Origin: Cognaticolwellia beringensis
Lineage (GTDB): Bacteria > Pseudomonadota > Gammaproteobacteria > Enterobacterales > Alteromonadaceae
Length of the DNA stretch: 64,000 nucleotides
NCBI RefSeq assembly: GCF_002076895.1
Contig: NZ_CP020465.1
Location: forward strand, 806,001 to 870,000
Direction of reading: 5' to 3'
Under the pieces are notes generated by a model that did not search any database, had not been told where the DNA came from, and saw nothing but the letters and a program-made list of their open reading frames with translations. Both the position numbers and the translations under genes were made by a program. Below, in pieces: positions 25,101 to 34,047 of this stretch; position 1 is the stretch's first letter, and each line of letters begins with the position of its first letter.

Positions 25101-27898
25101 CTGAGCTCTATTTAGATTGTTTTCCTGAAAAGTCACTATCATTTTTAAATTATATAGATGAAAACTTTAATACTCAGTTAGGAATATATTCTGAAGGATT
25201 TCGAGCTGCATTATTTTCAGTGATAAACGAATTTACATCTCTAGAACTAACGAGTGCTGTAAATGATCAAGTATTCGAAATACTGAATAATTGGAAGAAC
25301 TTTATAGTTGATAATCTCGCTAATAGGCACGAGTTAGTTCCTGAATTACTGATGCTTATCCCTTTATTTGTCAAAATTGATGCTAATGAAATAGCAGAAG
25401 ATCTATATCAGAAGATGCTCAATGTTTCCATGGGACCAAACTGGTATAAAGAAGATCAATTTGGATTGATGTTAAGCCTTATAACTAGCACCGAGAGCTT
25501 AGATTATGATCAAAAAATCATACCTAAAATAGCTGGTTTATTAGAGAAAGCATCCGGTGAAATGACTTTTCAGCGATTTGTTAGGTATGAAAAAGCAGAA
25601 CTTATAGGAGAATTGGTACGTCATAAAAAGCACACTCAAGCAATTGGATATTTCAAAAAAGAGACTTGCGGAACTTTACCTGAACTTTTGATTGAGGCTA
25701 CTAAAGGTGAAATTGATAGGGTCGACTATTTAACTGGTATGCGCTATCCAGGAGGTGCGTTAGATGAACAGGATGCAATTTTCAAACTTGTACATAATGC
25801 AATAGATGCAGATTGGCGTTTACGTTGGGCCTTACTTGAAATTTATTTGTTTGGAGATGAAAGGTATACCGACCGGTTTGCTAAGGAGTTTGCTGGATTA
25901 GTTAATTCATTTGGTGACGATTCTGAAGTTATTTTAGAAATGAAAAATAGAATGACGTTGTTAATTTCTTCCGAACTTTCTTATTCACAACAAAACGAAT
26001 TTTTGAGTTCTTTTCAAAATACACTTGATAAAACATTTCACAAAAATTTTTCAGTCTTATTCGGGGGGCTCCCAACGGATAAAGTTAATGAGTCGCATAT
26101 TAGGCATTCCGAATCAAAAGTAGATAAAGAGGTTGAAGAAGTTGATGACGATATGTTCTTTATGCCTGGAACATTTGGCCGAAGATCTGCTACTAAAGAA
26201 GCAAGTCGTCTATTGTCTACTGCTGAATCAAAAATTAAAAGAGGAAATACAACTGAAGCTCGGAACATAGCGGTTAGCGCTTTACAAGTTTTACAGGATG
26301 GAGGTTGGTCTATCTGGGGTAATCTATCAGGCGAAGCTAGTAGGTTGATGGATATTATACAAAGTAACAATTTAGATGCAGATAAAGTAAGTCAACTGTA
26401 TGCCCCCTTATTACTTGATGAACGCTATGAATCAAGATGGCGTCTTGCGGAACACTTGATAGATAGGTGTGGCAGTATTATAAATGGTGAAAATATCACC
26501 TCTCTAGCTCATAGTGTTCTAGAACATATTGGGCTAATGGTCGGAGATGCAAAAGATGAAATAGAAAGTTTTGAATTCCTAGAAAGTAACGATACAAAGG
26601 ATATATCGCTTGAAATATTAGATTTGATTCTTTGGCTTGCAGATCATCCCCAATGGTTACGTAAAGAGAAAGCGGCGAATATGTTGGCTTGGCTTTTAAG
26701 CAAAGACCATTCATATTATAAAACCCTTGCACCTGAAGCCTTTTCAATGCGAGAAGGACATGGGCCTGATGTACTTTGCGGTATATTTGATGGAATGTCT
26801 CTTTCGAAACCATTAGAGGTATGGGAACTAATCGAGCCTAATCTTGATGTTACTAATATTCTAGAATGTAGGCATATTAGTCGCTTAGCTATTTTACACC
26901 GTGTTGTTACTAGAGCTTCCACAATAGGGTCTGAATCAGCTACTAATGTACTAGATAAAATCAATGAACTTCTTAGTTCTAAAGGCCTTCTTAAAGATAG
27001 CTTTAATAATGATAGGCCTCTCCCTGTTTGGGCTAGTTGCATAAAAGAAGTTTGGGATGAATTGTATTCTCTAAATATCGTAAATGATGAATTTATAAAA
27101 TGCTTTGAAGAGGAAATGAATAATGTATGTTCTCCTTTAAACGTTGAAACAGCATGGCAGCTTGAAGAAATGGTATCCCGAGGGTTTAATGTGAGTAAAA
27201 CTCAAAGCTTAAATAGGTGGGAAGGGAATGTTCGCTTTGCATTAAATATCGCCTTATTTCATAGCAATAATAGGAATAACTTTTTAATTTTAGAGCCAAT
27301 TCTTAGAGTGTTTAACCCTTCTAAATTATGGTTAACTTTTGTCTCAGGAAAGAAATCTAGATCTAATAAAATCATCGAGGCTCTTTCTAACAAATGTGAT
27401 CCAAAAAGTGTTATTAATAACACCGGTTCTGTTCTCTTAAATTATCACGAAATGATAAATCGTGAAGATCTTAAAAGCTGTCTTCAAGTTGAAATTACAG
27501 CTGTTATGACCTCGAGTTACTCGGGATATAAAGCTACGCCTCCAACAGATAGTTCTCATTTTTGTTCAAAAATCAGTCCGGATATTAATACCAGTGTTCC
27601 AGGTAATGAAATTTCTCATCGAATTGATCCTGACTATGTATTTCTTGGGATTTATACACCTGCGATTCCAACAAAAGCTTTTGTAAAAATGATTAATGCT
27701 CAAGATTACGATTTCATTAGAAGTAATTGGAAAGAAGGTCGTTCTTCTAACCAACATACACTTGGACAACCAAATATTGAAGGGTGTTCATTAGAAATTA
27801 AACGAGAAAAACTTCGCTTACCTAATGGTTTTAATTTAGCTTGGGTGTTTAAAGTTAATGGTGAGGTTATTGGCATACAACGCGGAATGGGACTCTAA
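22118..27898 (+). CDS. Trypsin-like protease-STAND NTPase, Avs1B-like phage sensor
   Basis: Very large protein (1926 residues). Residues 1-185 are a trypsin-like serine protease with His35 (LTARHC), Asp70 (YDLCLL) and Ser147 (DGFSGAA). Residues about 200-500 are a STAND NTPase: Walker A GSNGIGKS (225-232) and Walker B LIFIDG (321-326), then a winged-helix region. The remaining 1400 or so residues are helical and repeat-like, fitting the ligand-sensing part of Avs proteins. Published Avs1-3 proteins recognise phage large terminase, oligomerise and switch on their N-terminal effector; here that would be the protease. The codon frame is intact throughout. The assignment to type 1 rests on domain order and the neighbouring MBL gene. 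Confidence 0.82.
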   Translation: MIENFVKASTCKVDCGDELGTGFLVSESMVLTARHCVIESITDDAEIELSFPEHPDSLVAKVISVSDEYDLCLLSISEDLDITPMEFGDTMPVEGEEWYACGFPIIKRTIGHRVSGNILQTLSQPKLKIDIDLAIKKDVALTQYDGFSGAALICDDVCRGLIRLKVDKTIAAISAVKITEFLEQHNVQIKQNKSKSNDILIQRKEFQLAFEEKVKDCKGGYIFLSGSNGIGKSSYCNHYRPFASSLEMLGCYSLSSAREELGASHKVQPAVLFDWLSTTISIKLSGKASRKEDLSYPVLIEKTSKLLSEFGRYCLSQGRQGLIFIDGLNEALEISEEQFSLFIGLLPTKLPEGVTVVLTAPNFENISSYLNGRVDTENKIELPSLKRKVVRRYCWKELREERATTSIIKIVCDKAQGHPLYLRYLIEFINNCSDLNDLNEFPKFSGAVGEYYEKLWLKLLQDQEAVNLLAILSRLRSSINIEELPKILSASERTVLIPTLSRVRHLLANSETTTIYHSSFSEFLIEKTKQLNQDVEERIAKFCIDNSDLKYCALNSVYHFLLSGNEGCLKAIQKCDQSWVDQCVTIGVKPDTLLFDIENVLTAVTECGSTVDIIRMLLLSHRVNFRYNTLFAQSASLIAEALVALGKPQEAIQHTIRFNTLIISPDETFRIVVFLLDKEYIKEAKELLTLLDESIEGVLTSQGHQLNDYIILCQYRIRSALLLDFIDENPISYQAMNILYSAMKTIHTNTEELSQEDFFEITAELQCIVPSFKLCFPDIYAGLDELKQRGLQLPPNMLELLICTLDHCLDWFNNFQKIKKSKCLPEILSDIEETLLSGLYINERFPTQTIDTLIQVGAPVSLIENMNEDEAQPTQIKILNDDGVELEHQQIFQGASDWRIATFLSDDVDCPQFNGWSKSNWLNSLELILSALYWCEGTALRGKAENNENLLKIAIENIQSHVLLPLSFSLKERVSWENSYSIPEQLVPIIYKKLSELYLDCFPEKSLSFLNYIDENFNTQLGIYSEGFRAALFSVINEFTSLELTSAVNDQVFEILNNWKNFIVDNLANRHELVPELLMLIPLFVKIDANEIAEDLYQKMLNVSMGPNWYKEDQFGLMLSLITSTESLDYDQKIIPKIAGLLEKASGEMTFQRFVRYEKAELIGELVRHKKHTQAIGYFKKETCGTLPELLIEATKGEIDRVDYLTGMRYPGGALDEQDAIFKLVHNAIDADWRLRWALLEIYLFGDERYTDRFAKEFAGLVNSFGDDSEVILEMKNRMTLLISSELSYSQQNEFLSSFQNTLDKTFHKNFSVLFGGLPTDKVNESHIRHSESKVDKEVEEVDDDMFFMPGTFGRRSATKEASRLLSTAESKIKRGNTTEARNIAVSALQVLQDGGWSIWGNLSGEASRLMDIIQSNNLDADKVSQLYAPLLLDERYESRWRLAEHLIDRCGSIINGENITSLAHSVLEHIGLMVGDAKDEIESFEFLESNDTKDISLEILDLILWLADHPQWLRKEKAANMLAWLLSKDHSYYKTLAPEAFSMREGHGPDVLCGIFDGMSLSKPLEVWELIEPNLDVTNILECRHISRLAILHRVVTRASTIGSESATNVLDKINELLSSKGLLKDSFNNDRPLPVWASCIKEVWDELYSLNIVNDEFIKCFEEEMNNVCSPLNVETAWQLEEMVSRGFNVSKTQSLNRWEGNVRFALNIALFHSNNRNNFLILEPILRVFNPSKLWLTFVSGKKSRSNKIIEALSNKCDPKSVINNTGSVLLNYHEMINREDLKSCLQVEITAVMTSSYSGYKATPPTDSSHFCSKISPDINTSVPGNEISHRIDPDYVFLGIYTPAIPTKAFVKMINAQDYDFIRSNWKEGRSSNQHTLGQPNIEGCSLEIKREKLRLPNGFNLAWVFKVNGEVIGIQRGMGL

Positions 27899-27900
27899 TT

Positions 27901-28170
27901 ATGAATAAGATTGAAACCATGGATACTCCTTCAACACGTGAGGAATTTGAATACCGTTTCCATGTATTAAATGAACAAATCAGAAGAGATAAGTACCATA
28001 ACCCATTCTCAGCTGGACTTGATGAAGTTCGTCTTCTTCCTAACGGTCGTATTGATATATTAAGTATAAACGAACACGCTAGGTTACAAGCTAATACGAT
28101 GTCCCAGTTTAATTCAAAACGGATGCAAGAATTAATTAAAGCGCAAGATATAGAAGATCCAAATGATTAA
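27901..28170 (+). CDS. Small protein in the third position of the Avs1-like set
   Basis: An 89-residue acidic, helical protein (EEFEYRFHVLNEQIRRDK) with no signal peptide and no motif I recognise. It starts 3 bp after the protease-STAND stop, so it belongs to that operon. Avs type 1 loci have a third small gene, and this may be its counterpart, but I cannot confirm homology by eye. Confidence 0.6.
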   Translation: MNKIETMDTPSTREEFEYRFHVLNEQIRRDKYHNPFSAGLDEVRLLPNGRIDILSINEHARLQANTMSQFNSKRMQELIKAQDIEDPND

Positions 28171-28228
28171 TAGTTTGGGGGTTAGTCATAAGTGTACAAA
28201 TATAAAAATTTCGCAGGGATAAACAACT

Positions 28229-30058
28229 ATGTTTTTAGCAAATATTAGAATATGGAATTTTAGGAAATATGGCTCTTCAAATGAAATAGACTTAAACAAT
28301 CCTAATTTAGATTTAAACTTTACAAAAGGTCTAAACATTCTTATTGGCGAGAATGATTCAGGTAAAACTGCGATAGTTGATGCTATTAAATTAGTGTTAA
28401 AAACACATAGTTATGAATGGATTAAATTAGAAGACTATGATTTTTTTGATTCGTCTAACAGGTTTAGAATAGAGCTTCGTTTTGAAGATATGGAAGAAGA
28501 AGCTTTTCACTTTACAGAATGGCTTGGTTTTGAGGGGCAAGGCGATAAAGTTAAGCCGTATTTAAGAATAATTTACGATGTATCGAGAACTTCTCAGCGT
28601 ATATTACCCGCCGATATATGTGCAGGAGTTGACAGCCAAGGTACACCACTAAAAGCTGCTGCTCGTGAATACCTTAAAGCCACTTATTTAAAGCCACTTC
28701 GTGATGCTAATCTCGACTTAACACCTAAGAAAAATTCCAGACTATCAAATATTCTTCAAACTCATGAAGCTTTTGAAAATAAAGAAGAACATCGATTAGT
28801 TACTCTCTTTCAAGAGTTCAATAAAAATGTTGCTGCATATTTTGAGGGCTTAGATGCTGATGGAGAAATTCTAAAAGATGATTTAAAAGGAAAAGAATTA
28901 AAAGATAAAATTGACACCTTCGTAGAATTATTTATTGATGAAAAGTATGCGACTAATTTTGATGTAACTAACGCTAATTTAAAATCAATTTTAGAAAAAT
29001 TAGAACTACAAATACTAGAACAAATCAATCCTGGCCTTGGCACAATGAACAAGCTATTTATGGCGACGGAGTTACTCCATTTAGAAAAAGATAATTGGAC
29101 AGGTTTAAGATTAGGCTTAATAGAAGAGTTAGAGGCACATTTACACCCACAAGCTCAGATGAAGGTAATTGAAGCATTACAAAATAAGCAAGATATACAG
29201 CTAATATTAACTACACATAGTCCAAACTTAGCATCGAAAGTAAAACTAGAAAATATTATTATTTGCCACAATAAAAATGCTTACCCCTTAAATAATAAAT
29301 GTACGCTATTAGCTCCTGATGATTATAAACACTTAGAACGATTTTTAGACACTACCAAAGCAAACTTATTTTTTGCGAAAGGCGTAATAATGGTTGAAGG
29401 TTGGTCTGAAGAAATACTCATACCTGCTCTTGCTAGAAAAATGAAAAAAGACGGTTTAATTACTAAAGATATAACAGAAGCAGGTGTTTCTATTGTAAAC
29501 GTTGCTAGCGCAGAGTTTATAAAATTCGCTAAGATTTTTTTAAGACAAAAAGAACCTTATCTAACTTTACCTGTTGCTATCATCACCGATGTGGATGTAC
29601 CAGCTTATGAAAAAGAGTTGGCTATAGACAGCGGAGGCAAAGCTATTAAAAAAGGTAAAAATAATACATACAACTATCTCAAGTGCTGTGAAATTGAAGT
29701 TACTAAACAATCTTTATTACGAAAAGAAGAAATAGAAAAAAAGTTTAATAATCAATCTACTCACGTCTTTGTAACTGAAAGCTGGACTTTGGAATATAGT
29801 TTACTTATTTCTAGTACTTTAGGGAAACATGTAGAATCTGTTCTATTAGATATGTTTCCAAACATAGACACCTCAAATTATGGAAGCGAATTAGCCAAAA
29901 AACTACTAGGGAAAGACATTAAAAAAACTGAATTTTCTTACCAACTTGCAAATTTAATAGACCCTAATTCAGATGATTATGATGATTCAATAAAACTAGA
30001 TACAACAGATCAGCCAATTGCTTCTCTTATGGAGGCAATTAAAGATGCCTGTAATTAG
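28229..30058 (+). CDS. OLD-family ATPase-TOPRIM nuclease, GajA-like
   Basis: 609 residues with an N-terminal ABC/SMC-type ATPase: FRKYGSSNEIDL, Walker A GENDSGKT (40-47), Walker B region LGLIEELEAHLHPQ and H-loop LTTHSP. The C-terminal TOPRIM has the catalytic Glu in IMVEGWSEEILIP (about 389) and the acidic pair in IITDVDVP (about 451-455). GajA of Gabija has this layout at about 580 residues and nicks DNA when nucleotide pools fall. The next gene is a UvrD-like helicase that overlaps it by 14 bp, the Gabija arrangement. OLD proteins paired with other helicases exist, so confidence in the Gabija name is moderate. Confidence 0.82.
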   Translation: MFLANIRIWNFRKYGSSNEIDLNNPNLDLNFTKGLNILIGENDSGKTAIVDAIKLVLKTHSYEWIKLEDYDFFDSSNRFRIELRFEDMEEEAFHFTEWLGFEGQGDKVKPYLRIIYDVSRTSQRILPADICAGVDSQGTPLKAAAREYLKATYLKPLRDANLDLTPKKNSRLSNILQTHEAFENKEEHRLVTLFQEFNKNVAAYFEGLDADGEILKDDLKGKELKDKIDTFVELFIDEKYATNFDVTNANLKSILEKLELQILEQINPGLGTMNKLFMATELLHLEKDNWTGLRLGLIEELEAHLHPQAQMKVIEALQNKQDIQLILTTHSPNLASKVKLENIIICHNKNAYPLNNKCTLLAPDDYKHLERFLDTTKANLFFAKGVIMVEGWSEEILIPALARKMKKDGLITKDITEAGVSIVNVASAEFIKFAKIFLRQKEPYLTLPVAIITDVDVPAYEKELAIDSGGKAIKKGKNNTYNYLKCCEIEVTKQSLLRKEEIEKKFNNQSTHVFVTESWTLEYSLLISSTLGKHVESVLLDMFPNIDTSNYGSELAKKLLGKDIKKTEFSYQLANLIDPNSDDYDDSIKLDTTDQPIASLMEAIKDACN

Positions 30059-32123
30059 TATTACTGATGAGGATATTAAATACGCTGAATCTATTTTATT
30101 AAAAGCTGGACAAAAATTCGATGATGAACGAATTGAGTTCTTAAAAGACTTAAATACGCTTGATTTACAGGCCGTCCCAGGCAGTGGAAAGACAACGATT
30201 CTCTTAGCAAAACTATTGATTTTTGAACGTTATATGCCTTTCAAAAGCGGCTCTGGTGTATTAGTAATATCTCATACAAATGCGGCAATTAATGAAATAA
30301 AAAACCGTATTGGTCCTTACTGTCCAAAATTATTTTCTTATCCAAATTTTGTTGGAACAATTCAAGGCTTTGTTAATGAGTTTTTAGCTAAGCCTTATTT
30401 TAAGCAGAGCTTTGGAAATGATATTATTAAAATATGTGACCAAGCATATGCGCAGCAAATAAAAAACAAATTAACTTTCGATTTATTTGGTCAAAGAGAG
30501 TCGTTCAAAAAAGTTAAATATATTTTCTCCTGTAACGACTCAAAGATATTTAATTATCGTTTTTCGCAAGAACCCAAGAGTAGAGATTTAGTCAGCACAA
30601 TAAATGGTTCTAATTTAAAAATAAATAAGCCGAAACCAAAGTCCATAAACTATCAAGATTATTCAGATGAAGAAAAGTCAGATATTTTAGATTATTTATT
30701 TAAATTAAAGTGGAAAGTCCTTGCCGAAGGTTATCTACACTTTGATGATGCTTATGCTTTAGCTTATAAATACTTATATGCTCAACCACAGATAATCAAT
30801 ATTATTCAACGGCGTTTTTCTTATGTATTTGTTGATGAAATGCAAGATATGGATGAACACCAATACCAAATTTTAGAAATGTTGTTTTTTGGTAACGAGA
30901 TTTGTAAATCTGTATACCAACGTGTCGGCGATAAAAACCAGGCGATTTTTAATGGTGATATTAAATTAGATGAGATATGGATAGATCGAAAAATAGTAAA
31001 AAAAATCACTGGCAGCCATCGTTTATCACCTCAAATCGCTAGCCTCACAAATCAATTCAGTTTAACGAAATCGAATATAATAGGCTTAAATCCAGATAGT
31101 AATATAAAACCACTGATACTTATTTATACCACTGAAAATAAAGAAAAAGTAATCGAGTTCTACACATCGATAATTAATGAGTTAACTGAGAAAGGCATAC
31201 TCCCCTCTTCCTCTTCAAAGACAATAGCAGCTGTAGCATGGGTTACAGGGAAGAAAGATAAAGAAATACAAATCACGCTACCTAGTTATTATCCAAGCTA
31301 TAGCCGTGAACAAGAAAAACCTAAAAGTGAGTATAACTGTTTAGCGCAATATTTAATCTGTTTTGAACAAATTGATAGCAGTTTAAAACCAATTGCTTTC
31401 AACATTAAAAGTGCAATTATGAAATCGCTTAGAATAGTGAATATTAAGGGTGATGATGGAAAATTCTTTAAAGAATCGACTTTTAGAAAGTTGCTGCTAG
31501 AAAAGTCACTATTAAATGAAAAAGAGGTAACATTTGAAAAGAATATTTACATGTGGTCAATCAACGTAATGAGGGGAAACCACAAGGATGTATTGGGTGA
31601 ACTACAAGTTTATATTATTTCAATTTTCAATGAATTATTCCCAGAATACATTCCAGAACATAATTTTTTATATGATCACTATTTACCGAATATTAACGAG
31701 TCCGCTACGCCTGAATTAACAAATAGTAATATTTTATTCAACACAGTGCATGGTGTAAAAGGGAATACGCATTTAGCAACTTTATATTTAGAATCCTTTT
31801 ATTATGGTGAGTATGAATCTACTTTATTAAGTGAAGTATTTAATGGTGTATGTAGTATGGATTTTATTAATAACATTGAAAAAAAAATTAACCAACTAAA
31901 TTTTGAAATTGTTGAATTGAATAAAAAAGGTAAAAAAGGAGCTATAAAACGGCAAGATGAAATTAGCACGTTAAATACAAAAATGGATAATATAAAAAGA
32001 TACTCTAAAATGTTGTACGTTGGCTTTTCTAGACCAACACATTTATTAGCCTTTGCTGTAGAAGAAACTAGATTTAATGCATTAACTATTAATGAAGATG
32101 TTTGGGATGTAACTTATGTTTAA
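30045..32123 (+). CDS. UvrD/Rep-like SF1 helicase, GajB-like
   Basis: 692 residues from the ATG at 30045, which has GGAGG 9 bp before it inside the previous gene; an in-frame ATG at 30018 adds nine residues without a ribosome site. Motifs: Q-A-V-P-GSGKTT (42-51), DEMQD (264-268), GDKNQAIF, GSHRLSPQIASL, NTVHGVKGNTH and LYVGFSRPTHLL. In Gabija, GajB works with GajA and is activated by DNA ends. This protein is about 200 residues longer than the described GajB. The extra material includes the region around 31140-31640 and a Lys-rich coiled coil near 31870-31990. Confidence 0.8.
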   Translation: MPVISITDEDIKYAESILLKAGQKFDDERIEFLKDLNTLDLQAVPGSGKTTILLAKLLIFERYMPFKSGSGVLVISHTNAAINEIKNRIGPYCPKLFSYPNFVGTIQGFVNEFLAKPYFKQSFGNDIIKICDQAYAQQIKNKLTFDLFGQRESFKKVKYIFSCNDSKIFNYRFSQEPKSRDLVSTINGSNLKINKPKPKSINYQDYSDEEKSDILDYLFKLKWKVLAEGYLHFDDAYALAYKYLYAQPQIINIIQRRFSYVFVDEMQDMDEHQYQILEMLFFGNEICKSVYQRVGDKNQAIFNGDIKLDEIWIDRKIVKKITGSHRLSPQIASLTNQFSLTKSNIIGLNPDSNIKPLILIYTTENKEKVIEFYTSIINELTEKGILPSSSSKTIAAVAWVTGKKDKEIQITLPSYYPSYSREQEKPKSEYNCLAQYLICFEQIDSSLKPIAFNIKSAIMKSLRIVNIKGDDGKFFKESTFRKLLLEKSLLNEKEVTFEKNIYMWSINVMRGNHKDVLGELQVYIISIFNELFPEYIPEHNFLYDHYLPNINESATPELTNSNILFNTVHGVKGNTHLATLYLESFYYGEYESTLLSEVFNGVCSMDFINNIEKKINQLNFEIVELNKKGKKGAIKRQDEISTLNTKMDNIKRYSKMLYVGFSRPTHLLAFAVEETRFNALTINEDVWDVTYV

Positions 32124-32409
32124 CCAGTAGCAGCTTAGATAGCTTATTTACTTTTTTGTCTGTAAAGCTAGTCCACTTCAGTTTTTCGGTTATTAACAAT
32201 ATGGTCGATAATTTAAGACCTTTAAAGTTACTATAATATCTACATTATCAATTAAGGTTTGAGCCTGTTAGCTGTTACTTTCACTAATTATAACAATATC
32301 TACAGTAGATGTTATTTTTACACCTTATTTTTATATTGTGTCCATTAAAACCTTTATTCCATCTTATCTAGCACTCACTCACTCACCAAACATCTACAAA
32401 CACTACTAG
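32124..32409. other. Inter-genic stretch at the right border of the defence island
   Basis: A+T-rich, without a supported gene, RNA or strong terminator. The junction with the truncated dehydrogenase lies at its right end, about 32405-32415. I saw no integrase, tRNA or obvious direct repeat shared with the left border. Confidence 0.5.
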
Positions 32410-32658
32410 CTAAAAGGTTGTAGAATGTCGAAGGCGGCGTTAAATGCAGCAGCCATGTCGTTGAGTCATGATCTTGCTAGTAAGCATGTTGCTGTTGGCG
32501 TATATCACCCCGGTTATGTACAAACCGATATGGTTAATTATGGTGGCGATATCAGCGCCAGTGACTCTGCTAAAAAGTTGGTAGGGTTAGTGAATCAACT
32601 CACCATGGCAGAAAGTGGGGTGTTTAAACATTCCAATGGTAGTGTGCTTCCTTGGTAA
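32410..32658 (+). pseudogene. C-terminal third of a short-chain dehydrogenase
   Basis: The frame opens after a TAG at 32407 and reads LKGCRMSKAALNAAAMSLSH, then VGVYHPGYVQTDM and a complete C-terminus. In intact relatives the active site is Y-x-x-x-K within GYRMSKAALN; here the Tyr codon is TGT (Cys). The Rossmann part (about 150 residues) is absent. The internal ATG at 32425 would not yield an active enzyme. The gene was cut at its 5' side, most simply by the defence-island rearrangement. Confidence 0.85.
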
Positions 32659-32693
32659 ATAAAACCAATATAGCATCTGAACATACCAAGCCA

Positions 32694-33044
32694 ATGAATA
32701 GTAAACATATAAAAATATGGCAAACCGTTCAGGCGATCCCCTTGGGTAAAGTCGCCTGTTATGGTCAAGTCGCTGATTTAGCTGGCTTGCCTGGTCGCGC
32801 TCGGCTAGTAGGGAAAGCATTAGGTGCTGTGCCTAAAAACGGTTGGCGTGGGGCAAAGGTGCCTTGGTATCGAGTGGTTAACTCCCAAGGAAAAATTTCA
32901 TTTGCACCGGGGAGCGAGCATTTCAATCGACAACGGGATTTACTGCAAGATGAACAAGTTGTGGTTATTGGTGCGCGTATAAAATTACCAACCTTTCAGT
33001 GGCAACCTGACTTAGCTGAACTGCTATTTATTTTGGAAGGTTAA
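32694..33044 (+). CDS. Alkyltransferase-like (ATL) DNA-binding protein, MGMT family
   Basis: Small 116-residue protein with the fold of O6-alkylguanine transferase: IWQTVQAIPLGKVACYGQVA, GRARLVGKALGAVP and the active-site region VPWYRVVNSQGKIS. The reactive Cys of PCHRV is Trp here (PWYRV), so it cannot transfer alkyl groups. ATL proteins instead flip damaged bases and flag them to nucleotide excision repair (E. coli YbaZ, yeast Atl1). I chose the ATG at 32694; a TTG at 32652, overlapping the dehydrogenase remnant, would add 14 residues without homologous sequence. Confidence 0.88.
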   Translation: MNSKHIKIWQTVQAIPLGKVACYGQVADLAGLPGRARLVGKALGAVPKNGWRGAKVPWYRVVNSQGKISFAPGSEHFNRQRDLLQDEQVVVIGARIKLPTFQWQPDLAELLFILEG

Positions 33045-33059
33045 GGTTTTTTATTACGG

Positions 33060-33096
33060 CAAAAGCACCGAACCAAGCAAAGGATAGCCCGGTGCT
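33060..33096 (-). terminator. Terminator between the ATL gene and kynA
   Basis: Stem AGCACCG (33064-33070) / CGGTGCT (33090-33096) with a 19-nt inner part, followed on the minus strand by TTTTG. It serves the leftward kyn cluster and may also work for the rightward ATL gene. Confidence 0.6.
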
Positions 33097-33108
33097 CATT
33101 TAATCATT

Positions 33109-34047
33109 TTATAAATGGGTTCTTACTTCAAACAACTCAGGGAAAAAGCTGACATCGAGTGCCTTTTTTAAAAATCCAACGCCTGATGACCCGCCTGTAC
33201 CTTTTTTGTAACCGATAATTCGCTGCACAGTATACATATGCTTGAAACGCCACTGTTGAAAGGCATCTTCAATATCGACCAATTTCTCTGCTAATTCATA
33301 AAGTTCAAAATAGGTTTCTGGCTGTTGATAAACATTCAGCCAAGCTGCTAGTACACTGTCGTTACGTTGATAGGGCTGAGTAATATCGCGTTGACTGATG
33401 GTAGGATCAATATCAAACCCAGCTTTTGCTAACGCGATAATGACTTCATCGTACAGGCTATTGTTATTTAACAGCTTATCTAGTTCTTGATAGGCTGAGC
33501 TACCTGCTGGATGAATTTTCAGCATATCGGCGCTTTTATTGCCCAGTAAAAATTCTAATTTACGATATCCACAAGATTGAATACCTGATGAGCGACCTAA
33601 GTCATCACGAAACTTTAAATAATCGCTTGGCGTTAAGGTCGATAAAATATTCCAAGATTGCGTTAGTTGCATAAATATCTGCTTTACTCGTGCAATAACT
33701 TTAAAGGCAGGGCCAAAGTTTTCAGCTTTTATATAATCAATGGCACTTTGCAGTTCATGACCCGCAAGCTTTAACCATAGTTCACTGGTTTGATGAATGA
33801 TGATAAAAAGCATTTCGTCGTGTTCACCACTTAATGGTTTTTGCGCCGAAAGCACGCTTTCCAATTGTAAGTAATCACGGTATGACATTTCATTATCAAG
33901 GTTTTGATGAATGCCGTCTTCTAGCGGACGAGTATTATCGTTAGCTTGATGATGAAAAGGGCAGCCCGAAGCTTTGCTATCGCTGCTGGTTTTATTCTTC
34001 GTGTCAGTGTGCTTTGTATTAGCTGTATTTGAGCTAGCTTTAGTCAT
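33109..34047 (-). CDS. kynA: Tryptophan 2,3-dioxygenase
   Basis: Haem enzyme that opens tryptophan to N-formylkynurenine, the first step of the pathway. The 312 residues include MSYRDYLQLESVLSAQKPLS, the haem-side region EMLFIIIHQTSELWLKL, and RKLEFLLGNKSADML. The axial His lies in QWRFKHMYTVQRIIGYK, followed by KGTGGSSGVGFLKKAL. The N-terminal 30 or so residues are a polar, Lys/Ser/Thr-rich extension. The ATG overlaps the kmo stop by 8 bp, so translation is coupled. It is the last gene of the leftward kyn cluster. Confidence 0.97.
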   Translation of the reverse strand: MTKASSNTANTKHTDTKNKTSSDSKASGCPFHHQANDNTRPLEDGIHQNLDNEMSYRDYLQLESVLSAQKPLSGEHDEMLFIIIHQTSELWLKLAGHELQSAIDYIKAENFGPAFKVIARVKQIFMQLTQSWNILSTLTPSDYLKFRDDLGRSSGIQSCGYRKLEFLLGNKSADMLKIHPAGSSAYQELDKLLNNNSLYDEVIIALAKAGFDIDPTISQRDITQPYQRNDSVLAAWLNVYQQPETYFELYELAEKLVDIEDAFQQWRFKHMYTVQRIIGYKKGTGGSSGVGFLKKALDVSFFPELFEVRTHL

